DNA of 7,741 bases from Bacteroidota bacterium (GTDB taxonomy: Bacteria; Bacteroidota; Bacteroidia; Chitinophagales; UBA8649): contig DLYY01000169.1 of the NCBI GenBank assembly GCA_003447535.1, forward strand, positions 1-7,741, written 5' to 3'. Each line of letters opens with the position of its first letter. Positions within the stretch are counted from its first letter, which is position 1. Both the position numbers and the translations under genes were made by a program. The notes below the pieces were generated by a model. The model was not told the origin of the DNA and did no database searches. It worked only from the letters and a program-made list of their open reading frames with translations. Of the stretch, positions 1 to 7,173 are shown one piece after another.

Positions 1-2085
1 GATCGCGAAGGAGAAGCCATTTCTTGGCACCTCTGTGAAGCCTTAGGTCTTGATCCTAAGGAAGCGAAGCGAATTTCCTACACCGAGGTAACTAAGGCAG
101 CGATTGAGCGTGCTATTGATAATCCTAGAAAAATAAATCTTGACCTAGTCAATGCACAACAGGCACGAAGAGTGCTTGATCGTATAGTGGGATATGAAGT
201 CTCACCAGTACTGTGGAAGAAGGTACGTCCATCGTTAAGCGCTGGTCGAGTGCAGTCGGTTGCGGTTCGTCTTTTGGTAGAGCGTGAGCGGACGATTATG
301 GAGTTTGAGCCAACGTCTTCGTTCAAAATCAAAGCAGAGTTCGCTGTAGAAACTTCAGAAGGTCAAGGGGTCTTACAAGCTACTTCTTCAAAGAAAAATG
401 TGGATGAAAAGCAAGCCTTGGTATACCTTGAGGAAGCCAGCAACTCGGAGTATTTTGTGAATTCTATTGTCAAAAAGCCCGGTAAAAAGCGTCCTTCCCC
501 TCCATTTACCACATCAACTTTACAGCAGGAAGCTGGACGGAAACTTGGCTTTAGTGTCTCCCGGACCATGAGTGTAGCACAACGTCTCTATGAGGCAGGA
601 CATATTACCTACATGCGAACGGACTCGCAGAGTTTAGCACAAGTAGCCATTAATAATGCGCAAACGACCATTCGTAATACCTATGGGGATAAGTACAGCA
701 ACCCGCGCCAGTTCTCCACAAAAAATAGCTCGGCACAAGAGGCACACGAAGCCATTCGACCTACAAATTTCGGCAATACCACTGTCAATGCTGAATTTGA
801 TGAATCACGTCTGTACGACTTAATCTATAAGCGCACTATAGCCTCTCAGATGGCGGATGCCGAGTTAGAGCGCACGACTATGACAATTGGTTTAAGCAAA
901 AGTGAATTAGCCTTGGAGGCGAAGGCTGAGATGATTTTGTTTGACGGTTTTTTAAAGGTCTACTTGGAATCTAAGGATGATGATGGGGATGATGATCTTA
1001 AAGATGTCTTGCCTCCATTGTCGGAAGGTCAGTCGCTCGATCTAAACTACATGGAGGCCGTTGAGCGGTTTACTAAGCCGAAACCTCGTTATACAGAACC
1101 CTCGTTGGTCAAGGATTTGGAAGAATTAGGTATTGGCCGACCTTCTACCTACGCTCCCACGATTACCACCATACAAAAGAGAAACTATGCGGAGAAGACG
1201 TCTAGAGAGGGTGTCGTGCGCGATTATCGCTATTGTCGATTAGAAAAGGGTAATGTTACCAGCGAAACACGCAGTGAAACAGTGGGTGCTGAGAAGATGA
1301 AGCTTTTTCCTACGGATATAGGGATGGTGGTCAATGACTTCTTGGTTGAAAATTTCTCTTCAATTGTGGACTTTTCCTTTACCGCTGACTTAGAAGCTCA
1401 GTTTGATAAAGTAGCCTTAGGTGATTTGGGTTGGGACGTCGTCTTAGATGAATTCTATCAGCCTTTTCGTGAAATGGTGGTCGATACAATAGAAAATGCT
1501 GAGCGAGCCGTAGGGGAGCGGGTCTTGGGAGATCATCCTGAAACAGGCGAAGTGGTCAAGGTGCGTATTGGTCGATATGGTCCAATGGCACAGATAGGGG
1601 AGACTTCGGATGAAGAAGGAGGTAAGAAACCACGCTACTCGAAGTTAATGGAGGGGCAATTGCTCGAGACAATTACCTTAGAAGAGGCTCTGAAGCTATT
1701 TGAACTTCCGCGCGTATTGGGTACTACACAAGAAGGAAAAGAGGTCAAAGCCAATATCGGCCGATTTGGTCCCTATGTTCAATTGGATAGAACCTTTGCT
1801 TCTATTCCTAAAGACAGCGGATTCGATGCGCGATCCATTCAGCTAGATGACGCGTTAAAGCTCATCACAGCTAAGCTAAAGGCGGATGAAGAGCGATTTA
1901 TTCAAGTGTTTGAGGATGGTGCAATTCAAGTCCTAAAAGGCCGATACGGTCCTTACATCAAACAGGGTAAGAAGAATTTTAAGATTCCAAAAGATGCTGA
2001 TCCAGCCAAGCTCACCTTAGATGAGGTCAAGGATATTATCGCTAATGCTCCACCGCCAAAACGCGGACGTCGAAAAGGCAAATAA
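1..2085 (+). CDS. topA: DNA topoisomerase I (type IA), 5'-truncated by window edge
   Basis: The enzyme relaxes negatively supercoiled DNA by cutting one strand through a 5'-phosphotyrosine link. The reading frame is open from base 1 and gives 694 residues. It begins inside the TOPRIM metal-binding motif (DREGEA, residues 1-6, matching E. coli Asp113/Glu115), so roughly 110 N-terminal residues lie outside the window. Family landmarks follow in order: SAGRVQS (80-86), the active-site tyrosine in ITYMRTDS (Tyr204, codon 610-612), and GIGRPSTYAPT (377-387). The C-terminus has no Cys4 zinc fingers. It carries three topoisomerase C-terminal repeats marked by GR(Y/F)GP at about residues 524, 587 and 647, spaced 60-63 residues apart, and then a basic Pro/Lys/Arg tail. 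An Asp-rich acidic patch near residues 325-332 looks like a surface loop. The gene ends in TAA, 67 bases before the next same-strand gene. Identity is secure; only the N-terminus is missing. Confidence 0.97.
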   Translation, partial: DREGEAISWHLCEALGLDPKEAKRISYTEVTKAAIERAIDNPRKINLDLVNAQQARRVLDRIVGYEVSPVLWKKVRPSLSAGRVQSVAVRLLVERERTIMEFEPTSSFKIKAEFAVETSEGQGVLQATSSKKNVDEKQALVYLEEASNSEYFVNSIVKKPGKKRPSPPFTTSTLQQEAGRKLGFSVSRTMSVAQRLYEAGHITYMRTDSQSLAQVAINNAQTTIRNTYGDKYSNPRQFSTKNSSAQEAHEAIRPTNFGNTTVNAEFDESRLYDLIYKRTIASQMADAELERTTMTIGLSKSELALEAKAEMILFDGFLKVYLESKDDDGDDDLKDVLPPLSEGQSLDLNYMEAVERFTKPKPRYTEPSLVKDLEELGIGRPSTYAPTITTIQKRNYAEKTSREGVVRDYRYCRLEKGNVTSETRSETVGAEKMKLFPTDIGMVVNDFLVENFSSIVDFSFTADLEAQFDKVALGDLGWDVVLDEFYQPFREMVVDTIENAERAVGERVLGDHPETGEVVKVRIGRYGPMAQIGETSDEEGGKKPRYSKLMEGQLLETITLEEALKLFELPRVLGTTQEGKEVKANIGRFGPYVQLDRTFASIPKDSGFDARSIQLDDALKLITAKLKADEERFIQVFEDGAIQVLKGRYGPYIKQGKKNFKIPKDADPAKLTLDEVKDIIANAPPPKRGRRKGK

Positions 2086-2152
2086 GGCGCAAAACTTAAC
2101 GATTCCTTAACAAGGAGATTAGTTACTTTTAGGGTCCATCAAATAAATCGTA

Positions 2153-3277
2153 ATGGACTTTTCCCTAGTGGTAATGATTCTTGGATTTTGCCTTGCAGGA
2201 TACTCTGTAGTGGGTAATGATGTGATTCAAACACTTGGTACCTTTTTAACCTCCAATGAAAAGCGCGTAAAGTGGCAAACTCTTTGGGCATTCGCTGCAA
2301 GCATTATGATGGTTACCTTGGTTTGGGGATATTTTCAAGGGGATGTTTCCTACGGACGTTTGGAAAAATATACGCTACCCGATACCTACAGTTGGTACTT
2401 TATGATTCCTCCTATGGTGCTAATGCTGCTAACCCGTCTTGGAATTCCGGTGAGCACCACGTTTATTATTCTTACCCTTTTTGCCTTGGATAAAATCCCA
2501 GCGGATTTTACGGACATGCTTGGGCAAATTGTGGATATAGATACCAAGTTAGGGGGGATGATCATGAAATCCTTGTTTGGGTACCTTCTTGCCTTTGGTG
2601 TGGGTATTGTGGTTTATCTTTTGATAAGCAATTACACTGAAAAGCGGTTCAGAGAACATCAGCTCGAAGAAAATTCCACATCGCATAAAGTTTGGATTGT
2701 TTTACAGTGGATTGTGACCGGTCTTCTTTGGTATACATGGTTGATCCAAGATTTAGCGAACATATATGTATACTTAGGAAAAGGTCGAAATGATTTATCG
2801 CTTCCGCTCTTTGCGTTGAGTTGTGCTGTATTGTTAGCGCTTTTGGCCTACATCTTCCAGCAACGTGGAGGAAGAGTACAAGATGTCGTTCGTAGTAAGA
2901 CAAATACGGAAGATATTCGCTCGGCGACCTTAATCGCTTTAACCTATTCTTTTTTGTTGTATTATTTCAAGGAACTCAATAAAATTCCGATGTCAACCAC
3001 TTGGGTCTTTATGGGCCTGTTAGCTGGTCGAGAAATTGCTATGCGAATCTGGCATGAACGAAAACGTATGGGCGATACGCTCACTATGATACTTCAAGAT
3101 CTTAGAAAAGTGTTTACAGGACTTGTTGTTTCAATCTTGGTCGTCTTCATCATTAAGGTGATTAAGGAACAAGGTCAGGAATTTCCATGGATTGAAGGGC
3201 TTGCCTTTACCGGATTTCTCGCCATGGTTGTCTTTTTTGTGTACAGCGAATTCTTTCAGAAAAAGAAGAGGTACTGA
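2153..3277 (+). CDS. Polytopic membrane protein, divergent PiT-type (inorganic phosphate transporter-like) protein
   Basis: This is a 374-residue, strongly hydrophobic protein with about 8-10 predicted membrane segments and no separate signal peptide. It appears to be built from two similar halves, as PiT-family cation/phosphate symporters are. The first half has GNDVIQTLGT (21-30) and IPVSTT (98-103). The second has IQDLANIYVYLG (198-209) and IPMSTT (278-283). These resemble the two GANDVANA and two PVSTTH signatures of PiT proteins. The match is incomplete: the first motif reads N-D-x-x-Q, the second Q-D-x-x-N, and the residue after each STT is Phe or Trp where PiT usually has His. Membership of the superfamily is an inference from these paired motifs, and phosphate as substrate is unproven. 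ATG 2153 is chosen because an in-frame TAA lies at 2144-2146; there is no Shine-Dalgarno at normal spacing, only an A-rich leader. The gene follows topA by 67 bases and may be co-transcribed or independent. Confidence 0.85.
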   Translation: MDFSLVVMILGFCLAGYSVVGNDVIQTLGTFLTSNEKRVKWQTLWAFAASIMMVTLVWGYFQGDVSYGRLEKYTLPDTYSWYFMIPPMVLMLLTRLGIPVSTTFIILTLFALDKIPADFTDMLGQIVDIDTKLGGMIMKSLFGYLLAFGVGIVVYLLISNYTEKRFREHQLEENSTSHKVWIVLQWIVTGLLWYTWLIQDLANIYVYLGKGRNDLSLPLFALSCAVLLALLAYIFQQRGGRVQDVVRSKTNTEDIRSATLIALTYSFLLYYFKELNKIPMSTTWVFMGLLAGREIAMRIWHERKRMGDTLTMILQDLRKVFTGLVVSILVVFIIKVIKEQGQEFPWIEGLAFTGFLAMVVFFVYSEFFQKKKRY

Positions 3278-3300
3278 TTCGATACCCATTTAGCTTGCTA

Positions 3301-3546
3301 TTAGGGACAAACTCCCTTTGAATATTCCGATACATTAGAACAACTGGCCATACAGACGTTGCTGTAGGTCAAGCCATTGCACCCGCATACTGGGTCATAT
3401 TCCATCGTGCATAGACAGTTTGCTTGCGGTTGATTTAAGGCTTCCGGACAAGGTGTATTGTTTTTATCCTCTTGCTCGCAGGTGCTTGCGGTAAGGCAAC
3501 AGAGGATGACAACATTCAATAACAGGAATTGTAAAGAGCGATACAT
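3301..3546 (-). CDS. Small exported protein with a Kazal-type serine protease inhibitor domain
   Basis: An 81-residue protein with an N-terminal hydrophobic stretch (about residues 5-20, after one Arg), a short charged linker, and one Kazal domain. The Kazal core is clear: C44-x-C46, seven residues, then YDPVCGCNGLTYSNVC (50-65), C69 and C80, with the family's C-x7-C and C-x10-C spacings. The CGCNG form, with an extra Cys56 and an upstream Cys33 that may pair, is common in bacterial Kazal proteins. Kazal domains block serine proteases by presenting a loop; whether this one inhibits anything is not visible here. Export is likely but the signal class is uncertain: Cys23 (AST-C) would suit a lipoprotein anchor, yet Thr at -1 is a poor lipobox. 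It starts 9 bases after the stop of the permease gene on the same strand, so the two probably form one transcript. Confidence 0.88.
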   Translation of the reverse strand: MYRSLQFLLLNVVILCCLTASTCEQEDKNNTPCPEALNQPQANCLCTMEYDPVCGCNGLTYSNVCMASCSNVSEYSKGVCP

Positions 3547-3555
3547 AGGACAAAT

Positions 3556-4839
3556 CTAGGCAAAACGCAACGCACGAACGGGCTGAATTCTATTGATAAG
3601 GCTGAGTGGTAAGAAGAGGACTAAGGTAGACCACACAATGGAAAAGCAATTTATAATGATAATCCATACCATATCAATGGATAGGGGAGCCTTTGATACG
3701 TAGTAGGCCTTTTCAGGAAGGGTTATCCATCCCCATTCTATCTGCGTATAGGCCAAGCCAAGTCCTATTGCGTTACCTAATACAATGCCTAATCCTACGA
3801 TAAACAAGCCCTTCCACAGAAAAATCCTTCTTGTCATGCCTTGGGTGCTTCCAAGCGCTTTCAACAAACCAATCATTTTGGTACGGTCTAGAATAAGACA
3901 TAGCATCGCTGTAATCATGTTAACTGCAGCGACGATCAGCATAAGGAGGAGAATGACTATCTCGTTGGTATTCATCATACTCAGCCAGTTAAACATGCTT
4001 GGCTTGATGTCTTTCATGGTTTGAAGCGTTAAACTTGGGGGCACGTGAACATCAATGGCAGCATAGGCTGCACTCAATTCATCGACTTCTGCACTGCCCA
4101 ATAGGGTGTTTAGATAGGCGAGGTACTTGGGCTGTAGGATGGCCTGTGGGTCGAGAAAAATCTCATAGCCACTCACCTGTTGATCAGACCATTCAAGAAA
4201 GGATCGTGATAAATCGCTTGCACACAAGGCAAACTTTTCATCAATCTCATAGAGTCCCGTATTGTAGATACCAATAATGGACAAGTATCGATACCGCACA
4301 AGGCCCTTGCTTGAAGAAAATCGAAACCTTAGCGTATCCCCAAGGGATGCATTAAGCCGTTCACAGCTGATCTTAGAGAGCAGAATGCCTTCTTTCCATA
4401 GGCTATCACTTAACGGAGGGACACTGCCTTCTATGATGTAATCTTTGATAGTTCGCAAAGCATCTTCTTGGTCAACACCTCTGAGGGCTATACCATCTTC
4501 AAATTCCTCATGACTGAGGATTCCTGCGCTGTAGACAATGGGGAATACAGCGTTAACACCCTCTGCCTTAGCAATACGTTCGACCATAGCATTGTCTTGG
4601 ATTAATGGAGAGGATTCAGTAAGATTTCGTGCTGCGAGTTCCGTAACGTGTAAATGACCAAAGAATCCAAAAGCTTTCTGAGCAATCTCCTGCTGAAATC
4701 CACTGACTAGCGAGGTTGCAATAAGCATAACTGCGGTACTAATAGCAATCGCAAGAATGGCAAGGCGGGCGATAAATGCAGAAAATCCGCGTTTATTTTG
4801 AAAAAGTAATCGTTTCGCTATGAATCTAGAATATCCCAA
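3556..4839 (-). CDS. LolC/LolE-type ABC transporter permease (FtsX fold)
   Basis: A 427-residue inner-membrane permease of the FtsX/MacB/LolCE superfamily. The architecture is standard: a cytoplasmic amphipathic start, TM1 at about 25-47, a large periplasmic (MacB-core-like) domain at about 50-285, then TM2 (293-317), TM3 (340-365) and TM4 (390-412). The segment LDRTKMIGLLKALGST (317-332) after TM2 is the conserved coupling loop that contacts the ATPase, and the C-terminus IQPVRALRF matches the LolE-like ending. Such permeases work with a LolD-type ATPase to move lipoproteins out of the inner membrane, or act on other envelope substrates. No ATPase gene lies in this window, so the substrate stays open. 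The start is a TTG at 4837-4839; a stop follows four codons upstream and no ATG occurs near the expected N-terminus, so TTG fits the family's length best. It is transcribed divergently from namZ and is followed 9 bases later by the Kazal-domain gene. Confidence 0.92.
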   Translation of the reverse strand: MGYSRFIAKRLLFQNKRGFSAFIARLAILAIAISTAVMLIATSLVSGFQQEIAQKAFGFFGHLHVTELAARNLTESSPLIQDNAMVERIAKAEGVNAVFPIVYSAGILSHEEFEDGIALRGVDQEDALRTIKDYIIEGSVPPLSDSLWKEGILLSKISCERLNASLGDTLRFRFSSSKGLVRYRYLSIIGIYNTGLYEIDEKFALCASDLSRSFLEWSDQQVSGYEIFLDPQAILQPKYLAYLNTLLGSAEVDELSAAYAAIDVHVPPSLTLQTMKDIKPSMFNWLSMMNTNEIVILLLMLIVAAVNMITAMLCLILDRTKMIGLLKALGSTQGMTRRIFLWKGLFIVGLGIVLGNAIGLGLAYTQIEWGWITLPEKAYYVSKAPLSIDMVWIIIINCFSIVWSTLVLFLPLSLINRIQPVRALRFA

Positions 4840-4873
4840 AAAATCAGCCTATTATTGTATAAAGGTACATTGC
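4840..4873. promoter_or_regulatory. Short divergent start region between the permease gene and namZ
   Basis: Only 34 bases separate the TTG start of the permease (minus strand) from the preferred ATG of namZ (plus strand). Any promoters must therefore overlap each other or lie inside the opposite gene. The stretch is AT-rich. It contains TATTATTG (4850-4857), one mismatch from the Bacteroidota -7 consensus TAnnTTTG on the plus strand, and TACCTTTA on the minus strand (4867-4860), also one mismatch off. Neither has a convincing TTG box about 20 bases upstream. AAAGG at 4861-4865 sits 8 bases before ATG 4874 and is a reasonable ribosome binding site for namZ. The promoter role is inferred from the divergent layout, not from a strong motif. 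Confidence 0.3.
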
Positions 4874-6007
4874 ATGGTGCGGTTTTTACTTGCTTTTTTC
4901 TGTTTGGCTTCCATGGTCAATGATTGCATCGGTCAGGTAGTGGTGGGGGCGGAAAATGAGCGCACTTACATGACGCGTTTACAATCTAAGCGAATCGCTC
5001 TTGTAGTCAATCAAACCTCCCGTAAGGGGGATCAGCATTTAGTTGACGCACTTTGGGAAGAGGGACTTGATATTGGGGCCATTTTTGCGCCTGAGCATGG
5101 TTTTCGGGGTGATGCGGATGCTGGGGAGCGGGTGGCAGATGCTTCACTTAATAAGATTCCTGTGTATTCGCTCTATGGCTCTTCCAAAAAGCCAAGTGCT
5201 GAGCAGTTAGCGGGAATTGATCTTGTAGTTTTTGATATTCAAGATGTAGGTGTTCGCTTTTATACCTATATATCAACGATGACTTATGTGATGGAGGCAT
5301 GTGCTGAACTCGATATTCCTGTAATGGTATTCGACCGCCCTAATCCATTTACTGATGTGGTGGATGGGCCTACGCTTGATCCAGAATTTTCTTCGTTTGT
5401 AGGCCTTCATGAAGTTCCAGTCATTTATGGGATGACGATTGGAGAATATGCGCTTATGGTTAAAGGAGAAGGTTGGATTAAGAATGCATCATCTTTGGAT
5501 CTAAGGGTTGTTCCCATACAGAATTACCGAAGAAATCAAGTCTATTCATTTCCGGTTAAGCCTTCTCCGAACCTGCCCAATATGCATTCGATAGCTTGGT
5601 ATCCAAGCCTATGCTTCTTTGAGGGCACTGTGGTAAGTATCGGTCGGGGAACAGACTTTCCTTTTGAAGCTTATGGTCATCCCGCATTAAGCTATGGTAG
5701 TTTTTCCTTTACCCCGAAACCCAATGGTGGCTCGACTAGGCCAAAACTCAATGGACAATCTTGCCGAGGAAAAGACTTTCGAAGCCTTGACCCACCGACT
5801 GGCTTGGATTTATCTCATCTAAATAAGGCCTATCATGATCTCGATGGAGATTTTTTTCTTTCGAATAATTTCGTTGACCTCTTATACGGTTCAGATGCTT
5901 TGAGAACCTACCTCAGGCAAGGGAAAACAGTCGAGCAGATTAGAGCTACATGGCAAGAGGGTCTCGATGTGTTTAAATCAATTCGGGCGAAATATCTTCT
6001 TTACTAA
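4874..6007 (+). CDS. namZ: NamZ-family exo-beta-N-acetylmuramidase (DUF1343), exported
   Basis: NamZ-family enzymes remove N-acetylmuramic acid from the non-reducing end of peptidoglycan fragments, in wall turnover and recycling. The 377-residue product has a hydrophobic signal peptide (about 1-20), so it should act in the periplasm or at the outer surface. The DUF1343 signatures appear in order: APEHGFRGDADAGE (72-85, with the conserved Glu75 that is a candidate catalytic residue), PVYSLYG (96-102), FDIQDVGVRFYTY (120-132), DRPNP (154-158), YGMTIGE (185-191), SPNLPN (231-236), SIGRGTDFPFEAYGHP (255-270) and the C-terminal KYLLY. An upstream in-frame ATG at 4820 would add 18 polar residues ahead of the signal peptide and overlap the divergent permease gene. 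ATG 4874 is preferred because the signal peptide starts there and AAAGG lies 8 bases before it. No other muropeptide-recycling gene (such as nagZ or murQ) is next to it. The stop codon overlaps the converging thioredoxin gene. Confidence 0.94.
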   Translation: MVRFLLAFFCLASMVNDCIGQVVVGAENERTYMTRLQSKRIALVVNQTSRKGDQHLVDALWEEGLDIGAIFAPEHGFRGDADAGERVADASLNKIPVYSLYGSSKKPSAEQLAGIDLVVFDIQDVGVRFYTYISTMTYVMEACAELDIPVMVFDRPNPFTDVVDGPTLDPEFSSFVGLHEVPVIYGMTIGEYALMVKGEGWIKNASSLDLRVVPIQNYRRNQVYSFPVKPSPNLPNMHSIAWYPSLCFFEGTVVSIGRGTDFPFEAYGHPALSYGSFSFTPKPNGGSTRPKLNGQSCRGKDFRSLDPPTGLDLSHLNKAYHDLDGDFFLSNNFVDLLYGSDALRTYLRQGKTVEQIRATWQEGLDVFKSIRAKYLLY

Positions 6008-7173
6008 AGCGCCTCTTTTATGGCTTCTTCTAGACTAAGTTGAGGATTATTGGAATTCCAAATCATCAAGCCATTACGACCGATTAAAAAGGATGTGGGA
6101 ATGCCTTGGATGTTATACATATTGACAAGTTCTGTATTCCACCCATTAAGGTCGCTACAGTGTCCCTTCCAAGATAGATTGTCGTCCTTTATGGCTTGCA
6201 GCCACCGGGATCGGACGTTATCTAAGGAAACACTAAGAATATCAAAGCCCTCTTGGTTGTATTTTTGATACAGCCGCACCAAGTTTGGATTTTCCTGGCG
6301 ACAAGGAGCACACCATGAGGCCCAAAAGTCAAGCAAAACTACCTTGCCAGAGTAATCACTGATGGATATCGGTTGTCCTGAAGTATCTGGCATTGCGATG
6401 TCATAGGGGACGTTTCGTTTAACAAACAATGCCTGTTGATAGTCGATATTATCCATACGACTCATAATGGATTGAATGTTTTTTGGACTTGCGCCATCCT
6501 TTGCATCGAAGAGGGCCATAAAGAATTCGAGATAGACATTGCTTGGCTTCGTTGCATAGGATGCTCTAGCAGCCTCAATAATAATGGGGTAGCTGTTATA
6601 AAAGTCATTCATATCCAGTGTTGCAGACACCTGTTGTATCGTTGTCAAAAGGTCATTATAGTCTAGCGTAGGACCTTCGTTAGTTAATTCCAAAACATTT
6701 CCTTCTCCTTGTTGAAATCGAACCGTCGTACTATCTGTGACTAAGGCTTCATAGCGCCCCAAATCAGGATGCTCAATGCGATAAAACCCTGTAGGAGACT
6801 GATTAACTGGTCGGAGATAACTAGAGGTGGAAGGGTCAAAAGGAAAGCTATCTATAGTAACCAGTGCATTCTCTTGCCCTGCGTAAATGGGTAAGGGGTT
6901 GTATTGTATACGAAAGGCACTTCCTGTGCTAAGTAATTCCGGTTGATCAATTAGAATCTCGATATATGCATCTTTCGGAACATCTCCTCGAAAAGAATAG
7001 TATCCGTGGGCATCCTTGATACGCAGGTTGTCATTATAGTTTTCCGTTGTGGTATTCGGATTATCAATGACTTCAGCCACATTGTCTTGAGTTGGCTTAC
7101 CCTTTGTACATGCTCCAAGAGTTACAATGAATAGTGCTAGAGCGATTGCGGCTGAATTAGCTAAGTTTTTCAC
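6004..7173 (-). CDS. TlpA-like thioredoxin-fold lipoprotein (periplasmic thiol-disulfide protein)
   Basis: A 389-residue lipoprotein with two parts. The signal peptide ends in the lipobox LGAC (19-22), followed by a polar, Asn/Thr-rich linker. Residues about 45-260 form a poorly conserved extension of the type often placed before TlpA domains in Bacteroidota (DUF4369-like at best; not certain). Residues about 255-389 are a TlpA/AhpC-TSA thioredoxin fold with FWASWCAPC (283-291; redox Cys288 and Cys291, codons at 6312-6310 and 6303-6301) and the cis-proline motif GIPT (357-360). Such proteins reduce or exchange disulfides in the envelope; the target is unknown. The preferred start is GTG 7173, which puts Lys-Asn directly before the hydrophobic core and overlaps gatB by 17 bases. 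A GTG at 7215 would add 14 polar residues and a longer overlap. It is probably translated from the gatB transcript. Its TAG stop overlaps the namZ stop. Confidence 0.92.
   Translation of the reverse strand: MKNLANSAAIALALFIVTLGACTKGKPTQDNVAEVIDNPNTTTENYNDNLRIKDAHGYYSFRGDVPKDAYIEILIDQPELLSTGSAFRIQYNPLPIYAGQENALVTIDSFPFDPSTSSYLRPVNQSPTGFYRIEHPDLGRYEALVTDSTTVRFQQGEGNVLELTNEGPTLDYNDLLTTIQQVSATLDMNDFYNSYPIIIEAARASYATKPSNVYLEFFMALFDAKDGASPKNIQSIMSRMDNIDYQQALFVKRNVPYDIAMPDTSGQPISISDYSGKVVLLDFWASWCAPCRQENPNLVRLYQKYNQEGFDILSVSLDNVRSRWLQAIKDDNLSWKGHCSDLNGWNTELVNMYNIQGIPTSFLIGRNGLMIWNSNNPQLSLEEAIKEAL

Noticed and set aside
2104..2116. Small inverted repeat TCCTT-AAC-AAGGA after topA, followed by a T-rich stretch, as a possible terminator.
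   Set aside because: The stem has only 5 pairs with a 3-base loop, and the T-run is weak and separated from it. It is not enough to call a terminator.
2112..2117. AAGGAG as a Shine-Dalgarno for the PiT-like gene.
   Set aside because: It lies 35 bases before ATG 2153, and an in-frame stop at 2144-2146 rules out a longer start. The spacing is far too large.
3303..3317. AGGGA-CAAAC-TCCCT hairpin at the convergent junction as a terminator for the PiT-like gene.
   Set aside because: It is a 5-pair stem inside the end of the Kazal coding sequence with no T-run after it on the plus strand.
4820..4873. Longer namZ start at ATG 4820.
   Set aside because: It would put 18 polar residues before a well-formed signal peptide and overlap the divergent permease start.
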